A DNA stretch of 64,000 bases from Thalassomonas sp. RHCl1 (GTDB lineage: Bacteria; Pseudomonadota; Gammaproteobacteria; Enterobacterales; Alteromonadaceae), in assembly GCF_947387555.1 (NCBI RefSeq), contig NZ_CANDNZ010000002.1, positions 186,001-250,000 of the forward strand, given 5' to 3'. The notes under the pieces were generated by a model. The model saw only the letters and a list, made by a program, of their open reading frames with translations. It had not been told where the DNA came from and made no database searches. A program made the position numbers and the translations under genes. Shown here piece by piece: positions 37,516 to 46,312 of this stretch. The stretch's first letter is position 1. Each line of letters starts with the position of its first letter.

Positions 37516-37706
37516 TTATTTAGCCCAGGCAAGCCAGGAGGCGAGTTGTTGCAAATCGATAACCGGTGTTGTCAGTTTAACAACTCCTTCAGTTTTTAGT
37601 TTGTCGTGCAATATATTTTTTATGCTTACCTGGTTTGCGATGAAAATCATAACGGATATTGGCTGCTTGGTGCCTCAACGGTAATGATTTTCAGGGCTTT
37701 GGCGGT
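37516..37706 (-). pseudogene. Possible decayed gene fragment in the dapE/M28 gap
   Basis: Two minus-strand frames read like protein over adjoining parts. One (37706 down to the TGA at 37649-37647) gives TAKALKIITVEAPSSQYPL. The other (down to TAA at 37518-37516) gives IANQVSIKNILHDKLKTEG continuing to VVKLTTPVIDLQQL and ending WLAWAK; it has an ATG at 37650. A one-base shift near 37650 would join them. I do not recognise the family. It could instead be a 44-aa small gene from ATG 37650. The rest of the 37329-37922 gap looks empty. Confidence 0.35.
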
Positions 37707-37881
37707 TTATCTTTTACTGTTGAAAACCTGATGGATAAGAATTATGTCGGTTATTCTAGCCTGATAAGCTTTTGGCTTGGAGGATTGAGGGGAGTTAGTA
37801 TTAATCAGCTTTTATGTTTGTTCAGTAAGACTGTTTAAAAATACTTTAATTCTTGGCAATATCTTCAGTTGGTAGCTATAT

Positions 37882-37906
37882 AGCCCGCACTATTATAATG
37901 CGGGCT
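37882..37906 (-). terminator. Hairpin after the M28 peptidase gene
   Basis: AGCCCGCA (37882-37889) and TGCGGGCT (37899-37906) form a perfect 8-bp stem starting 17 bases after the stop codon. There is no real T-tract, so it may be a 3' protecting stem or a Rho-dependent end. Confidence 0.5.
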
Positions 37907-37922
37907 AATGCCTGTTTAGCAA

Positions 37923-39548
37923 TTACTGACGTTTAAACTCAGAGGTTTTACTCCAGGTCGGCCACTGGCCGTCGACAGAGAGCTCGTAACCAATATCAAA
38001 GAATAATTGCATATCTTGCACGGCACCGGATAAATCCCAATCGCTTGAGTATTCATCACATAGGTTGTGATAACACTTCTTCAATTTAGCATCTAAGGTT
38101 TCGCGCAACTTTGCTGTTGCTTCATCGGCTGGCTGTGCGCCGCCTTTGGCGTATAATGCCGGGATACCGATATTGGCGAAAGCGAAATGATCAGAGCGGT
38201 AGTAGATGCCGCTGGCCGGACGCGGATCGCCGGAGATGATTCGGTCTTGCTTAACCGCGGCTTTGCTCAGGTAATCATCTAGCTGGGATTGCCCCAGGCC
38301 GTACACGGCGACATCCTTACTTTTACCGTTAACATTCAGGGCATCCATATTGATGTTGGCTACCGTGTTTTTAGCCGGGATCACCGGGTTGGCGGCATAG
38401 AATTTAGAGCCTAACAAACCTTGCTCTTCAGCCGTTACCGCTAAAAAGGTAATGGAACGCTCAGGAACCTTGTCCAACTTGGCAAAAGCTTCCGCCACTT
38501 CAATCAGTGCCGCGGTGCCGGTAGCATTATCTACTGCGCCGTTATAGATTTGATCGCCTTCTTTGCTTAAGTCTGTGCCCAGGTGATCCCAGTGAGCGCT
38601 ATATAAAATATGCTCTTGTGGTTTTTTCGAGCCGGGCAGGGTGGCAATGAAGTTATTAGACACCGACTTTTTGATGGTGTTGTTTACCGTGACCGAAGCG
38701 GTCAGCTCGCCCATGTCAACATTAAAGCTGCCTTTGGCGGCTTTGGCTTTGGCGTCAGCAAAGTCTAAACCGGCCTTAGTGAATAATTCCTGTGCCACTT
38801 CAGTGGTCACCCAACCTTCAACGGCGACGCGGTTCATGTTCAAATCATCACGCTGGAAACCGAACTGCGGGCCAGACCAGGAGTTTTTAACCACGTTCCA
38901 GCCGTATGAGGCCGGTGCGGTTTCATGGATGATAATAGCGCCTTCAGCGCCCTGGCGGCTGGCTTCTTCGTATTTATAGGTCCAGCGGCCGTAATAGGTC
39001 ATGGCATTACCGGTAAACAGCTCCGGGTTTTGTGTGGCGTAGCCGGGATCGTTTACCAGGATCACCACGGTTTTCCCTTTAACATCCAGCCCCTGGTAAT
39101 CATTCCAGTTATATTCCGGAGCGTTAATACCGTAACCGACGAATACCAGCTCAGAATCTTTTAACTGGGACAACTCAGTGATGCGGCTGCTGCCCATCAC
39201 CATATCGGTGCGGTATTGATAATCTTTACCGCCGATAGACAATACCATCTCAGGCGAGGCTTCAATCGAAACCAGCGGTACCTGCTGCAGGAAGCTGTCG
39301 CCGTTGCCCGGCTTAAAACCTATGGCTTTAAATTGCTCGGTCAGGTACTCAAGGGTGAGTTTTTCACCTTCGCTGGAAGGGGCGCGGCCGCCGAATTTGT
39401 CTGAGGCCAATACTTTTACATGGTCCGCCAGTTGCTGGGCGTTGATGCTGTTGTAACTGTTGTCAAAAGCGTTTGTCGGCTCTGTGCCGGACATGCAGCC
39501 GGTTAATGCCGCTGTGCCGATAAGCACTAATCCTTTTATTTTATTCAT
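37923..39548 (-). CDS. M28 family zinc peptidase, lipoprotein
   Basis: A 541-aa aminopeptidase of the M28 family. With the start at ATG 39548 it has a lipoprotein signal with lipobox LTGC (Cys about 18), which is why I reject the in-frame extension to 39674. A PA-type insertion (about residues 110-270) precedes the peptidase domain. Metal-site segments are AHWDHLGTD, AVDNATGTAALIEVAEAF, VTAEEQGLLGS, INMDAL and YRSDHFAFANIGIPAL. It probably degrades peptides at the outer or inner membrane surface. It stands alone between two non-coding gaps. Confidence 0.92.
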   Translation of the reverse strand: MNKIKGLVLIGTAALTGCMSGTEPTNAFDNSYNSINAQQLADHVKVLASDKFGGRAPSSEGEKLTLEYLTEQFKAIGFKPGNGDSFLQQVPLVSIEASPEMVLSIGGKDYQYRTDMVMGSSRITELSQLKDSELVFVGYGINAPEYNWNDYQGLDVKGKTVVILVNDPGYATQNPELFTGNAMTYYGRWTYKYEEASRQGAEGAIIIHETAPASYGWNVVKNSWSGPQFGFQRDDLNMNRVAVEGWVTTEVAQELFTKAGLDFADAKAKAAKGSFNVDMGELTASVTVNNTIKKSVSNNFIATLPGSKKPQEHILYSAHWDHLGTDLSKEGDQIYNGAVDNATGTAALIEVAEAFAKLDKVPERSITFLAVTAEEQGLLGSKFYAANPVIPAKNTVANINMDALNVNGKSKDVAVYGLGQSQLDDYLSKAAVKQDRIISGDPRPASGIYYRSDHFAFANIGIPALYAKGGAQPADEATAKLRETLDAKLKKCYHNLCDEYSSDWDLSGAVQDMQLFFDIGYELSVDGQWPTWSKTSEFKRQ

Positions 39549-39777
39549 GGAAATAATTCTTATTAGAAAAATTGAGGGCTGAAGTATAAAACTTCTCTGT
39601 GAAGCTGACCAGCATGTTTTTATCAAGTGAAGGCGAAAGGGGGCCGTTCTTTTATTTCTTTCGCCGGGCTGCAAAATTCCTGCTTGTTCTTTTACCCCCC
39701 GAATAGCCGAACAGGCAGTTTTAGCGCCTGCTATATTGCAAACCTGGTCAGCTCCGGCTATTACTTTGGATACAAGG

Positions 39778-39807
39778 ATAAGATGGGTTATTGCTAAGCC
39801 GTCTTAT
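39778..39807. repeat. Hairpin just before the diheme-cupredoxin gene
   Basis: ATAAGATGG (39778-39786) pairs with CCGTCTTAT (39799-39807) with one T-G position, 27 bases before the chosen start codon. It could control translation or mark an operator. The remaining leader (39549-39777) shows nothing recognisable. Confidence 0.35.
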
Positions 39808-39833
39808 GGCAAGTAAAAAGTATGGAGACGGCA

Positions 39834-41636
39834 ATGACAGGGATGCTAGAGCAAAGGTGCATACAGGCTCGTCAGAGAAAGAATCACGGACTGAAAATAC
39901 TGTTTAGTGGCATTGTTGGGGGAGTATGTTTGTTGCTTGGCAGTTGTCAGTCCGGAGAGGGACTTGTGGCGCAGGGCAATTGCCAGCAAACCTCCCGTCT
40001 CAGGACCGCTCCCGAGCTGCTCTCCTCAAGCTGCCTCTATCGTGATATCAAAAGCAAAGCGATCTCACCGGAATTTACCGCATTCACCCCCAATTACCAG
40101 TTATGGAGCGATGGTGCCCTTAAGAGTCGCTGGATATACTTGCCGCCGGACAGCCAAATCGATACCAGTAATGCCGATCGCTGGGTATTTCCCGTAGGCA
40201 CTCAGGTGTTTAAAGAGTTCCGTCATTTCAACCCTTCGCAGCAGGAAATTTGGGTTGAAACCCGTCACCTGCAAAAAATCACCCCGGGCACCGGCCTGGA
40301 TTCCTGGCTGCTCAGTACCTATCGCTGGAATAAACAGCAAACTGAGGCTTATTATCTTACCGAAGGGGACAGGCAGGCCTTAGAGACCAGCCATGATATT
40401 CCCCCGGAGCAGGAATGCAGCGACTGCCATCAGGGCAATACCGATCTTATTCTCGGGTTTGATGCCATTCAGTTAAGTGACAAACAGGCACATCACGCTT
40501 TTGGCCATGGGCCTAAGCGGGGAGAGGGGGAATGGACCCTGAGTAAGCTTAACCAGACGGGGAAACTCACCGAGGAGATCCCTTTGCCGGTATTGCCCGG
40601 CAGTAAAGTGACCCAACAGGCGCTGGGCTATTTACACGCCAATTGCGGCAATTGCCATAACCCTATGGGGTATGCGGCTGAGCATGAAGCCGATCACTTA
40701 AGGTTTCGTCATAAACTTGCCATGAATACCCTTGAAAGCACGGATGTTTATCAAACGGCGGTCAATAAACCCACAGAAAACTTTACCGCAGCGCCTTATA
40801 TTCTCCTGGGGGCCGAGGATGAGGAATTGGCGATATTTAAAAGTGCCGTGTTAATGCGTATGCTCAGCACAGATGAAAACTACCGTATGCCGATGATGGC
40901 TTCCGAGCAGGTAGATTATCACGGGGTATCACTGATCCATCGCTGGCTGAAATCCTTGCCGACACCGGCGGATGCGGATTTTGACTTTAAAAAAGCCTCC
41001 CTGGCGGCAAAAACGCCCCTGAAACATCAGGCGTACCAAGAGAGGTCGCAAACCTTAACCGGTAAAGGTTTACAGCTTGAAGTACAGTTTTTCCACGATA
41101 ATTTCGTGCCCCCGGTGATGGCGGTTTACTGGCCGGAAGACAAGAGTTTAGCCAACCAGCCCGTGATGGACCATCAAGCAGGCTATTTCACGGAAAAGCT
41201 TATTTTGGGCAATAAAGGCGATACCTTAAGTTTGCGTAATTCTGATGAGGTCGGCCATACCATATTTGTCAGGGACAAAAAACAGGATGTGAAATGGCAG
41301 CTCAGCTATATGCCGCCCAATTCCGAATTCGAGCAGGAATTATTTTGGGACAACGACACTTTTGTTGAAATGAAATGCCGCCTGCATTTGTATATGAGTG
41401 CCTGGGTCGGCTCAATCAGCAGCCAGTATTACCTGACCTCGACCTTTGATAGTAATGAAGCCTATAAACGCTTGAGTATGCAAGATTATCCGGAGGACTT
41501 TACCCAGGTCAAAGTATGGCTGCCCAAATTTGAGCCGATAGACACCCGGATTGAGATCGGCGAAGAGCAAAGTTTTCCTCTGACTAAAGGGGGGAAAATA
41601 CAGGGGAAACTCAGAATAAAAAGGTTTGCTCAATAA
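39834..41636 (+). CDS. Lipoprotein fusing diheme cytochrome c and cupredoxin domain
   Basis: A 600-aa exported electron-transfer protein. It has an N-terminal hydrophobic segment (about 20-36) with a lipobox-like LLGSC (C38). Two c-type heme sites follow, CSDCH (C195) and CGNCH (C271), in a region resembling the SO2930/HNE_0200 diheme family. The C-terminal part (about 405-540) looks like a type-1 copper domain: H475 in VGHTIFV, then C515-x2-H518-x2-M521 in KCRLHLYMSAW, like methylamine-utilisation cupredoxins. The start ATG 39834 is chosen because GGAG lies 6 bases upstream; ATG 39822 is possible. It lies 198 bases before a molybdoenzyme gene, so a redox link is possible but unproven. Confidence 0.75.
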   Translation: MTGMLEQRCIQARQRKNHGLKILFSGIVGGVCLLLGSCQSGEGLVAQGNCQQTSRLRTAPELLSSSCLYRDIKSKAISPEFTAFTPNYQLWSDGALKSRWIYLPPDSQIDTSNADRWVFPVGTQVFKEFRHFNPSQQEIWVETRHLQKITPGTGLDSWLLSTYRWNKQQTEAYYLTEGDRQALETSHDIPPEQECSDCHQGNTDLILGFDAIQLSDKQAHHAFGHGPKRGEGEWTLSKLNQTGKLTEEIPLPVLPGSKVTQQALGYLHANCGNCHNPMGYAAEHEADHLRFRHKLAMNTLESTDVYQTAVNKPTENFTAAPYILLGAEDEELAIFKSAVLMRMLSTDENYRMPMMASEQVDYHGVSLIHRWLKSLPTPADADFDFKKASLAAKTPLKHQAYQERSQTLTGKGLQLEVQFFHDNFVPPVMAVYWPEDKSLANQPVMDHQAGYFTEKLILGNKGDTLSLRNSDEVGHTIFVRDKKQDVKWQLSYMPPNSEFEQELFWDNDTFVEMKCRLHLYMSAWVGSISSQYYLTSTFDSNEAYKRLSMQDYPEDFTQVKVWLPKFEPIDTRIEIGEEQSFPLTKGGKIQGKLRIKRFAQ

Positions 41637-41834
41637 ACTTATTTCACGCAAGCAACAGCTTTGCTGATGTGTTAATGATGTGCTCAAGGCGCACCAAAAC
41701 GGCGCATACGCACTTTAATAAGGCAAGCAGCCAGGGCACCGCTTTTCTAATAGGTTGATCTTTAGTCATATTTTATTGGGCACAGTTTATGCCTTGTAAA
41801 ATCAACGGACAATGACGTTTATTAGGAATCGGCT

Positions 41835-44036
41835 ATGCTGTTTGGACGTAAAAATAGAAAACCCATCTCAATTCCTGCAAAAAAAGTTTCAACCTGGAAA
41901 TACACCACCTGCAATTACTGCTCTACCGGCTGCTCTATCGAAATTGGTCTTGATGACGAAAAGCGCATTGTGACCACCAGGGGACATGCCGGCGCCGATG
42001 TTAACCGCGGCAAGTTATGCATAAAAGGCATCTTAGAGCATGAACTTTTTGAAAGTCCCGGCCGCGGTACTGAGCCGCTGATCCGCGATAAACACTATGA
42101 AAAGTTTGAGAAAACCAGCTGGGATCATGCCCTTGATACCACAGCGGGCAAAATTAAGGAGATCCAGGAAAAATATGGCAGAGATGCTTTTGCGGTTGTC
42201 TCTACCGGACAATTATTGACGGAAGAGTTTTACACTTTGGGTAAATTAACCCGGGGTTGTATCGGCACCAATAATTACGATGGTAATACCACCCTTTGCA
42301 TGGCCTCGGCGGTCAGCGGTTATAAACGTTCATTTGGCTCGGACGGCCCACCCGGCTGTTATGGCGATTTTGAGCATACCCACTGTTTTATGGCCTTTGG
42401 CTCCAACTTACCGGAGCAGCACCCGATTATTTATTGGCGGTTAAAAGAAGCGCTGGAGAAACGCAAATTCCCGCTGATAGTGGTTGACCCGCGTGTGACT
42501 ATGCTGGCGCAGTTTGCCGATATCCATTTGCCCATTACCCCCGGCACCGACTGCATTTTAATTAATTCCATGATGCATGTGATCATTAATGAAAACCTGC
42601 AGGATCAAGCTTATATCGACGCCCACACCCAGGGTTTTGAACAGATCAAAGCCCTGGTGCAAGACTATAATCCTAAGGAAGCACAGCATTTATGCGGTAT
42701 AGATGAAGATACCATTCGCAATGTTGCCCGCATTTATGCCAAAGCTCCGGCGGCCATGAGTATCTGGACCATGGGTATCAACCAGTCGACCCATGGCTCA
42801 GACGGCGTGGCCAATATCAACAACCTTAACCTGATCACCGGTAACATAGGCAAACCGGGGGGCACAAGCTTATCCATTACCGGTCAATGTAATGCTATGG
42901 GCACACGTGAGTGGTCATCCTGCTCGGGGCTACCCGGTTATCGTTATTTGGAAAATGAAGCTGACCGCCAGGAAATCGCTGATTTTTGGGGCATAGACCC
43001 TGAGTTTTTCCCGAAAAAACGGGGCTTGGCGCAAACCGATATTTTTCCTGCCATAGAAACCGGTGAAATCAAAGGTATGTGGTTGGTCGCCACCAACCCT
43101 ATGACCTCGATGCCGAATACCAACCGCATCAGAAAGGCATTGGAGAAACTCGATTTTCTGGTGGTGCAGGATGTTTATGAAGATGTTGAAACCAACCAAT
43201 ATTCCCATGTTTATTTTCCTGCGTCGGTATGGGCGGAAAAAGAAGGTTGCCATACCAATACCGAACGCCGTGTTAACCTGATCAGCAACGCCATCGAGCC
43301 TTATGCCAATTCCAAACCCGATTTCTGGATTTTCAACCAGATGGCGAAACGCTTTGATAACGGCAAAATCATTCACTTTCCCGACACGGCGGAAGGTGCT
43401 TTTAATGAAATGAAGCAGCTGTCAAAAGGCAGCACTTATGGTAGGCCGCGCAACCTCGATATTTCCGGCATGAGTTATGAAAAGCTGATCGAGGCGCGCG
43501 GCATTCAATGGCCGTACCGTGAAGGCGATGAAGGGCTTAAAGGCGCTCCCCGCCTGTATAGCGACGGCGTATTTCCCACCCCAAGCGGCAAAGCCAATCT
43601 GATTGCCGTCAATTTTTACAACAACAACGAACAGCCGTGTGCCGATTATCCCTTCTGGTTAAACAGTGGCCGTGTAGTTGAACATTTTCATACCCGCACC
43701 CGTACCGGAAAAATAGGCAACTGTAATAAGTTCAGCCCGACGCCTTATATGGAAATGAACCCGGATGCCGCGAAAGAACTGGGGATTGAGCATCAAAGTT
43801 ATGTGCGTTTAACCAGCCGCCGCGGCGATGCCGTGGTGATGGTACAGCTTACCCAAAGGGTGTCGCGCAATATGGTCTTTATCCCTTTTCATTTTCATGA
43901 CTGTGTAAACCGTTTAACGCTGGGCTTGCTTGACCCTTATTCGCGTCAACCTGCTTTTAAACAAGGTTCGGTACGTATAGAGCCGGTAGACCAGCTTGAA
44001 GCCGCTCGCCTTAATGCTGAACGCAGAACCTTTTAG
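41835..44036 (+). CDS. Molybdopterin oxidoreductase, NarB/NapA-like
   Basis: A 733-aa Mo-bisPGD enzyme. An N-terminal [4Fe-4S] site is built by C26, C29, C33 and C62. The likely molybdenum ligand is C155 in TLCMASAVSGY, and the adjoining SFGSDGPPGCYGD and WTMGINQSTHG segments resemble NapA and NarB nitrate reductases. The conserved TGQP of nitrate reductases reads TGQC here. There is no twin-arginine signal, so the enzyme should sit in the cytoplasm. Length fits NarB/FdhH-type proteins. The next gene supplies ferredoxin clusters and a membrane anchor, making a DmsABC/SoeABC-like complex; substrate unknown. No nitrate transport or nir genes are nearby. Confidence 0.85.
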   Translation: MLFGRKNRKPISIPAKKVSTWKYTTCNYCSTGCSIEIGLDDEKRIVTTRGHAGADVNRGKLCIKGILEHELFESPGRGTEPLIRDKHYEKFEKTSWDHALDTTAGKIKEIQEKYGRDAFAVVSTGQLLTEEFYTLGKLTRGCIGTNNYDGNTTLCMASAVSGYKRSFGSDGPPGCYGDFEHTHCFMAFGSNLPEQHPIIYWRLKEALEKRKFPLIVVDPRVTMLAQFADIHLPITPGTDCILINSMMHVIINENLQDQAYIDAHTQGFEQIKALVQDYNPKEAQHLCGIDEDTIRNVARIYAKAPAAMSIWTMGINQSTHGSDGVANINNLNLITGNIGKPGGTSLSITGQCNAMGTREWSSCSGLPGYRYLENEADRQEIADFWGIDPEFFPKKRGLAQTDIFPAIETGEIKGMWLVATNPMTSMPNTNRIRKALEKLDFLVVQDVYEDVETNQYSHVYFPASVWAEKEGCHTNTERRVNLISNAIEPYANSKPDFWIFNQMAKRFDNGKIIHFPDTAEGAFNEMKQLSKGSTYGRPRNLDISGMSYEKLIEARGIQWPYREGDEGLKGAPRLYSDGVFPTPSGKANLIAVNFYNNNEQPCADYPFWLNSGRVVEHFHTRTRTGKIGNCNKFSPTPYMEMNPDAAKELGIEHQSYVRLTSRRGDAVVMVQLTQRVSRNMVFIPFHFHDCVNRLTLGLLDPYSRQPAFKQGSVRIEPVDQLEAARLNAERRTF

Positions 44037-44058
44037 ACGCCTGATAGAGGACAATATC

Positions 44059-46071
44059 ATGATAGAAGAAAATATTACTCCGCAAAAAACCGCGTCAACC
44101 AAGATCCCGGCGGCCGACGATTCGGGGGTAGAAAGTTTTGACCCTGCAAAAGAGGCGGTAGGCCAAGAACAAGAGGGGCGCTCTAATCATTGGGAAGTGC
44201 GCACCCAGGAGCAAAGTTATGCTTTTTTACCGGATCAGGAGGTGAAAGAAGAAAATCGCTACGGCCAACTGATTGATCTGGTCGAGCTTACCGGCCTTCC
44301 CAAAGAGCGCCCCATGTACATCAATGAAAATCCGGAAGTGGGCAGTAATCCTAACCGCAATAAACAACACGGATTTTTCTTTACTGCAGATAACTGTATC
44401 GGCTGCCATGCATGTGAGTCTGCCTGTGCGGAAAAAAATGAAACGCCGGCACATCTAGCCTTTCGCTCGGTAGGTTATGTGGAAGGGGGGTCATATCCGG
44501 ATTATAAACGTATGAATATTTCCATGGCATGTAACCATTGCGACGACCCGGTGTGCTTAAAAGGCTGTCCGACACGTGCCTATACCAAACATGCCGAATA
44601 CGGCGCTGTGCTGCAAGATCCTGAAACCTGTTTCGGTTGCGGTTATTGTACCTGGGTATGTCCTTATAATGCACCGCAATTGGATCCGGTTAAGGGCAGG
44701 GTATCAAAATGTAATATGTGTGTTGACCGGCTAGAGGTTGGCTTAAAACCCGCCTGTGTTTCAGCCTGTGTCGGTAATGCCCTGGACTTTGGCGTGATTG
44801 AAAACACCCCGGAAAACCGTGAGCAATGTAAAACCGAGATCCCCGGTTTCCCAACCCCTGAAATTACCCATCCCAACATACGTTTTCAGCAAACCAAAAC
44901 CTTGCCCAATGAAATGACACGTACCGACTCCATGCCGGTTAAGTATCATCGCAACGAGAAGGGGCAATACAAGCCGGCAATAGACCAAAAAGCTGGTAAA
45001 GCCAAACATTGGAACTTCAAGCGCCTTAACAGCAGGGAAAATCCGCTGGTGTTATTTACTTTATTTGCCCAGGCAGCTTTTGGTGTCTTTTTAATTCCAT
45101 TTTTAGGCGCTTTGTTAGGCATTGAAGCGTTAAGCGGTTTTGTCGCGTCAGATATGTTTTTACCGCTGACGGTAACATCTTTAGCAATGACCACCTTTGC
45201 CTTATTAATGAGTGTGACCCATCTGGGTAAACCGATGCGGTTTTATCGGGGGTTTAACAATTTACGCTACTCACCTATGGCACGTGAAGGTTTTGGTTTA
45301 GCACTTTTCTGTACCGGTTGTGCATTAACTTCACTGTTTTTATTGCCCGGTAACGAATACCTGGTGACAGCTGTTAATAATGCCACCTCAATAGATTTAG
45401 CCGTGCTAACTCGGGGGATCCCTTTAGACACCTTAGTAACAGGCTTTGGTATTTTTACTTTGCTGGCGGGGGCTGCAGGTCTCTTTTACATGAATAAGTG
45501 TTATCAAATTAAAGCGCGTCCGTTTTGGAACCATATACAAACCAGTACCGCATTTGCCGGTAATAGTTTGTCTTTAGGGGCATTTATTGGCGGTATTATT
45601 GTGCTGTCGACGTTAACGGCTCAGGGTAAAGCCATCGATACGGCAACGGCGGTATTTGCCAGTGTCTTTATCTTCGGCATGCTCATTGAGGCATTAGGCT
45701 TAATAAAGCACAGCTATGATTTAAATCGCAGTGAAAATGAAGGAGGGGCAGCACATTACATACAGTCAACCACCTTTGGAAAAACCTATATATTCCGTAA
45801 TAGCTTATTAGCTTTTAATATTATTGCGGCAACAAGTTTACTTGCCCTGCATTTAACCGGCACTAATGATGCCAGCTTATTGGTGGCATGGGCATTGTTG
45901 GCGCTGGTAAATTGTTTTACCGCTGCTATCGGGCGGGCCTTATTTTATGTTTTGGTTATACCGACAACGATGCCGGGTGCCTTCTTCTGGAGAAATAAAG
46001 GTTTTGAACAACATGCACGTGATATTGGTTTGGCGGATAACCCCAGTAGCGGGGTAGCTCCATTGCATTAA
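44059..46071 (+). CDS. Fused DmsB-like ferredoxin and DmsC-like membrane anchor
   Basis: A 670-aa fusion. The N-terminal part (about residues 90-265) has four cysteine clusters, CIGCHACESAC, CNHCDDPVCLKGC, CFGCGYCTWVC and CNMCVDRLEVG with CVSAC, enough for four [4Fe-4S] centres as in DmsB. The C-terminal part (about 340-665) has about eight membrane helices, as in DmsC/NrfD-type anchors, and should exchange electrons with quinone. Start ATG 44059 has AGAGGA 7 bases upstream; the frame extends to 43996 inside the previous gene, which I reject. It starts 22 bases after the molybdoenzyme gene. A strong terminator follows. Confidence 0.88.
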   Translation: MIEENITPQKTASTKIPAADDSGVESFDPAKEAVGQEQEGRSNHWEVRTQEQSYAFLPDQEVKEENRYGQLIDLVELTGLPKERPMYINENPEVGSNPNRNKQHGFFFTADNCIGCHACESACAEKNETPAHLAFRSVGYVEGGSYPDYKRMNISMACNHCDDPVCLKGCPTRAYTKHAEYGAVLQDPETCFGCGYCTWVCPYNAPQLDPVKGRVSKCNMCVDRLEVGLKPACVSACVGNALDFGVIENTPENREQCKTEIPGFPTPEITHPNIRFQQTKTLPNEMTRTDSMPVKYHRNEKGQYKPAIDQKAGKAKHWNFKRLNSRENPLVLFTLFAQAAFGVFLIPFLGALLGIEALSGFVASDMFLPLTVTSLAMTTFALLMSVTHLGKPMRFYRGFNNLRYSPMAREGFGLALFCTGCALTSLFLLPGNEYLVTAVNNATSIDLAVLTRGIPLDTLVTGFGIFTLLAGAAGLFYMNKCYQIKARPFWNHIQTSTAFAGNSLSLGAFIGGIIVLSTLTAQGKAIDTATAVFASVFIFGMLIEALGLIKHSYDLNRSENEGGAAHYIQSTTFGKTYIFRNSLLAFNIIAATSLLALHLTGTNDASLLVAWALLALVNCFTAAIGRALFYVLVIPTTMPGAFFWRNKGFEQHARDIGLADNPSSGVAPLH

Positions 46072-46131
46072 TTGCGGCACTGCATTTTCAGGCCAGGAGT
46101 ATTGGTACCTGTTAATAACTTAACTTTAGAG

Positions 46132-46181
46132 AATGGGACTCCTCTTCACCTTAGGTGTTGGGGAGTCCCATTATTTTTTTA
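46132..46181 (+). terminator. Intrinsic terminator after the molybdoenzyme operon
   Basis: AATGGGACTCC (46132-46142) pairs with GGAGTCCCATT (46162-46172), with an inner CACC/GGTG stem, followed by seven T. Its length and perfect outer stem make it the strongest terminator in the window. Confidence 0.93.
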
Positions 46182-46312
46182 TGAGAGCGATATAAGATAA
46201 GCTGATAAAGATATTTAAGTCGTGACAGCTAAAGCGAGTCTTGCTTTGTCGTGACCATGTTTAACAGCTTTGTCCGGCTAGTCTCTTTATTAGTGAATAG
46301 CAGCTGCTTTTA

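Noticed and set aside
41755-41768. Possible FNR site before the molybdoenzyme gene
   Set aside because: TTGAT is followed by a poor second half (AGTCA at the wrong offset), too weak to call.
41835-44036. Calling the molybdoenzyme a nitrate reductase (NapA/NarB)
   Set aside because: Similarity around the Mo ligand is real, but there is no Tat signal, no NapBCD, no nitrite reductase or nitrate transporter nearby, and the partner is DmsBC-like.
43996-44058. Upstream extension of the ferredoxin/anchor gene into the molybdoenzyme gene
   Set aside because: ATG 44059 has a good ribosome site at the right distance; the extension only overlaps the previous gene in another frame.
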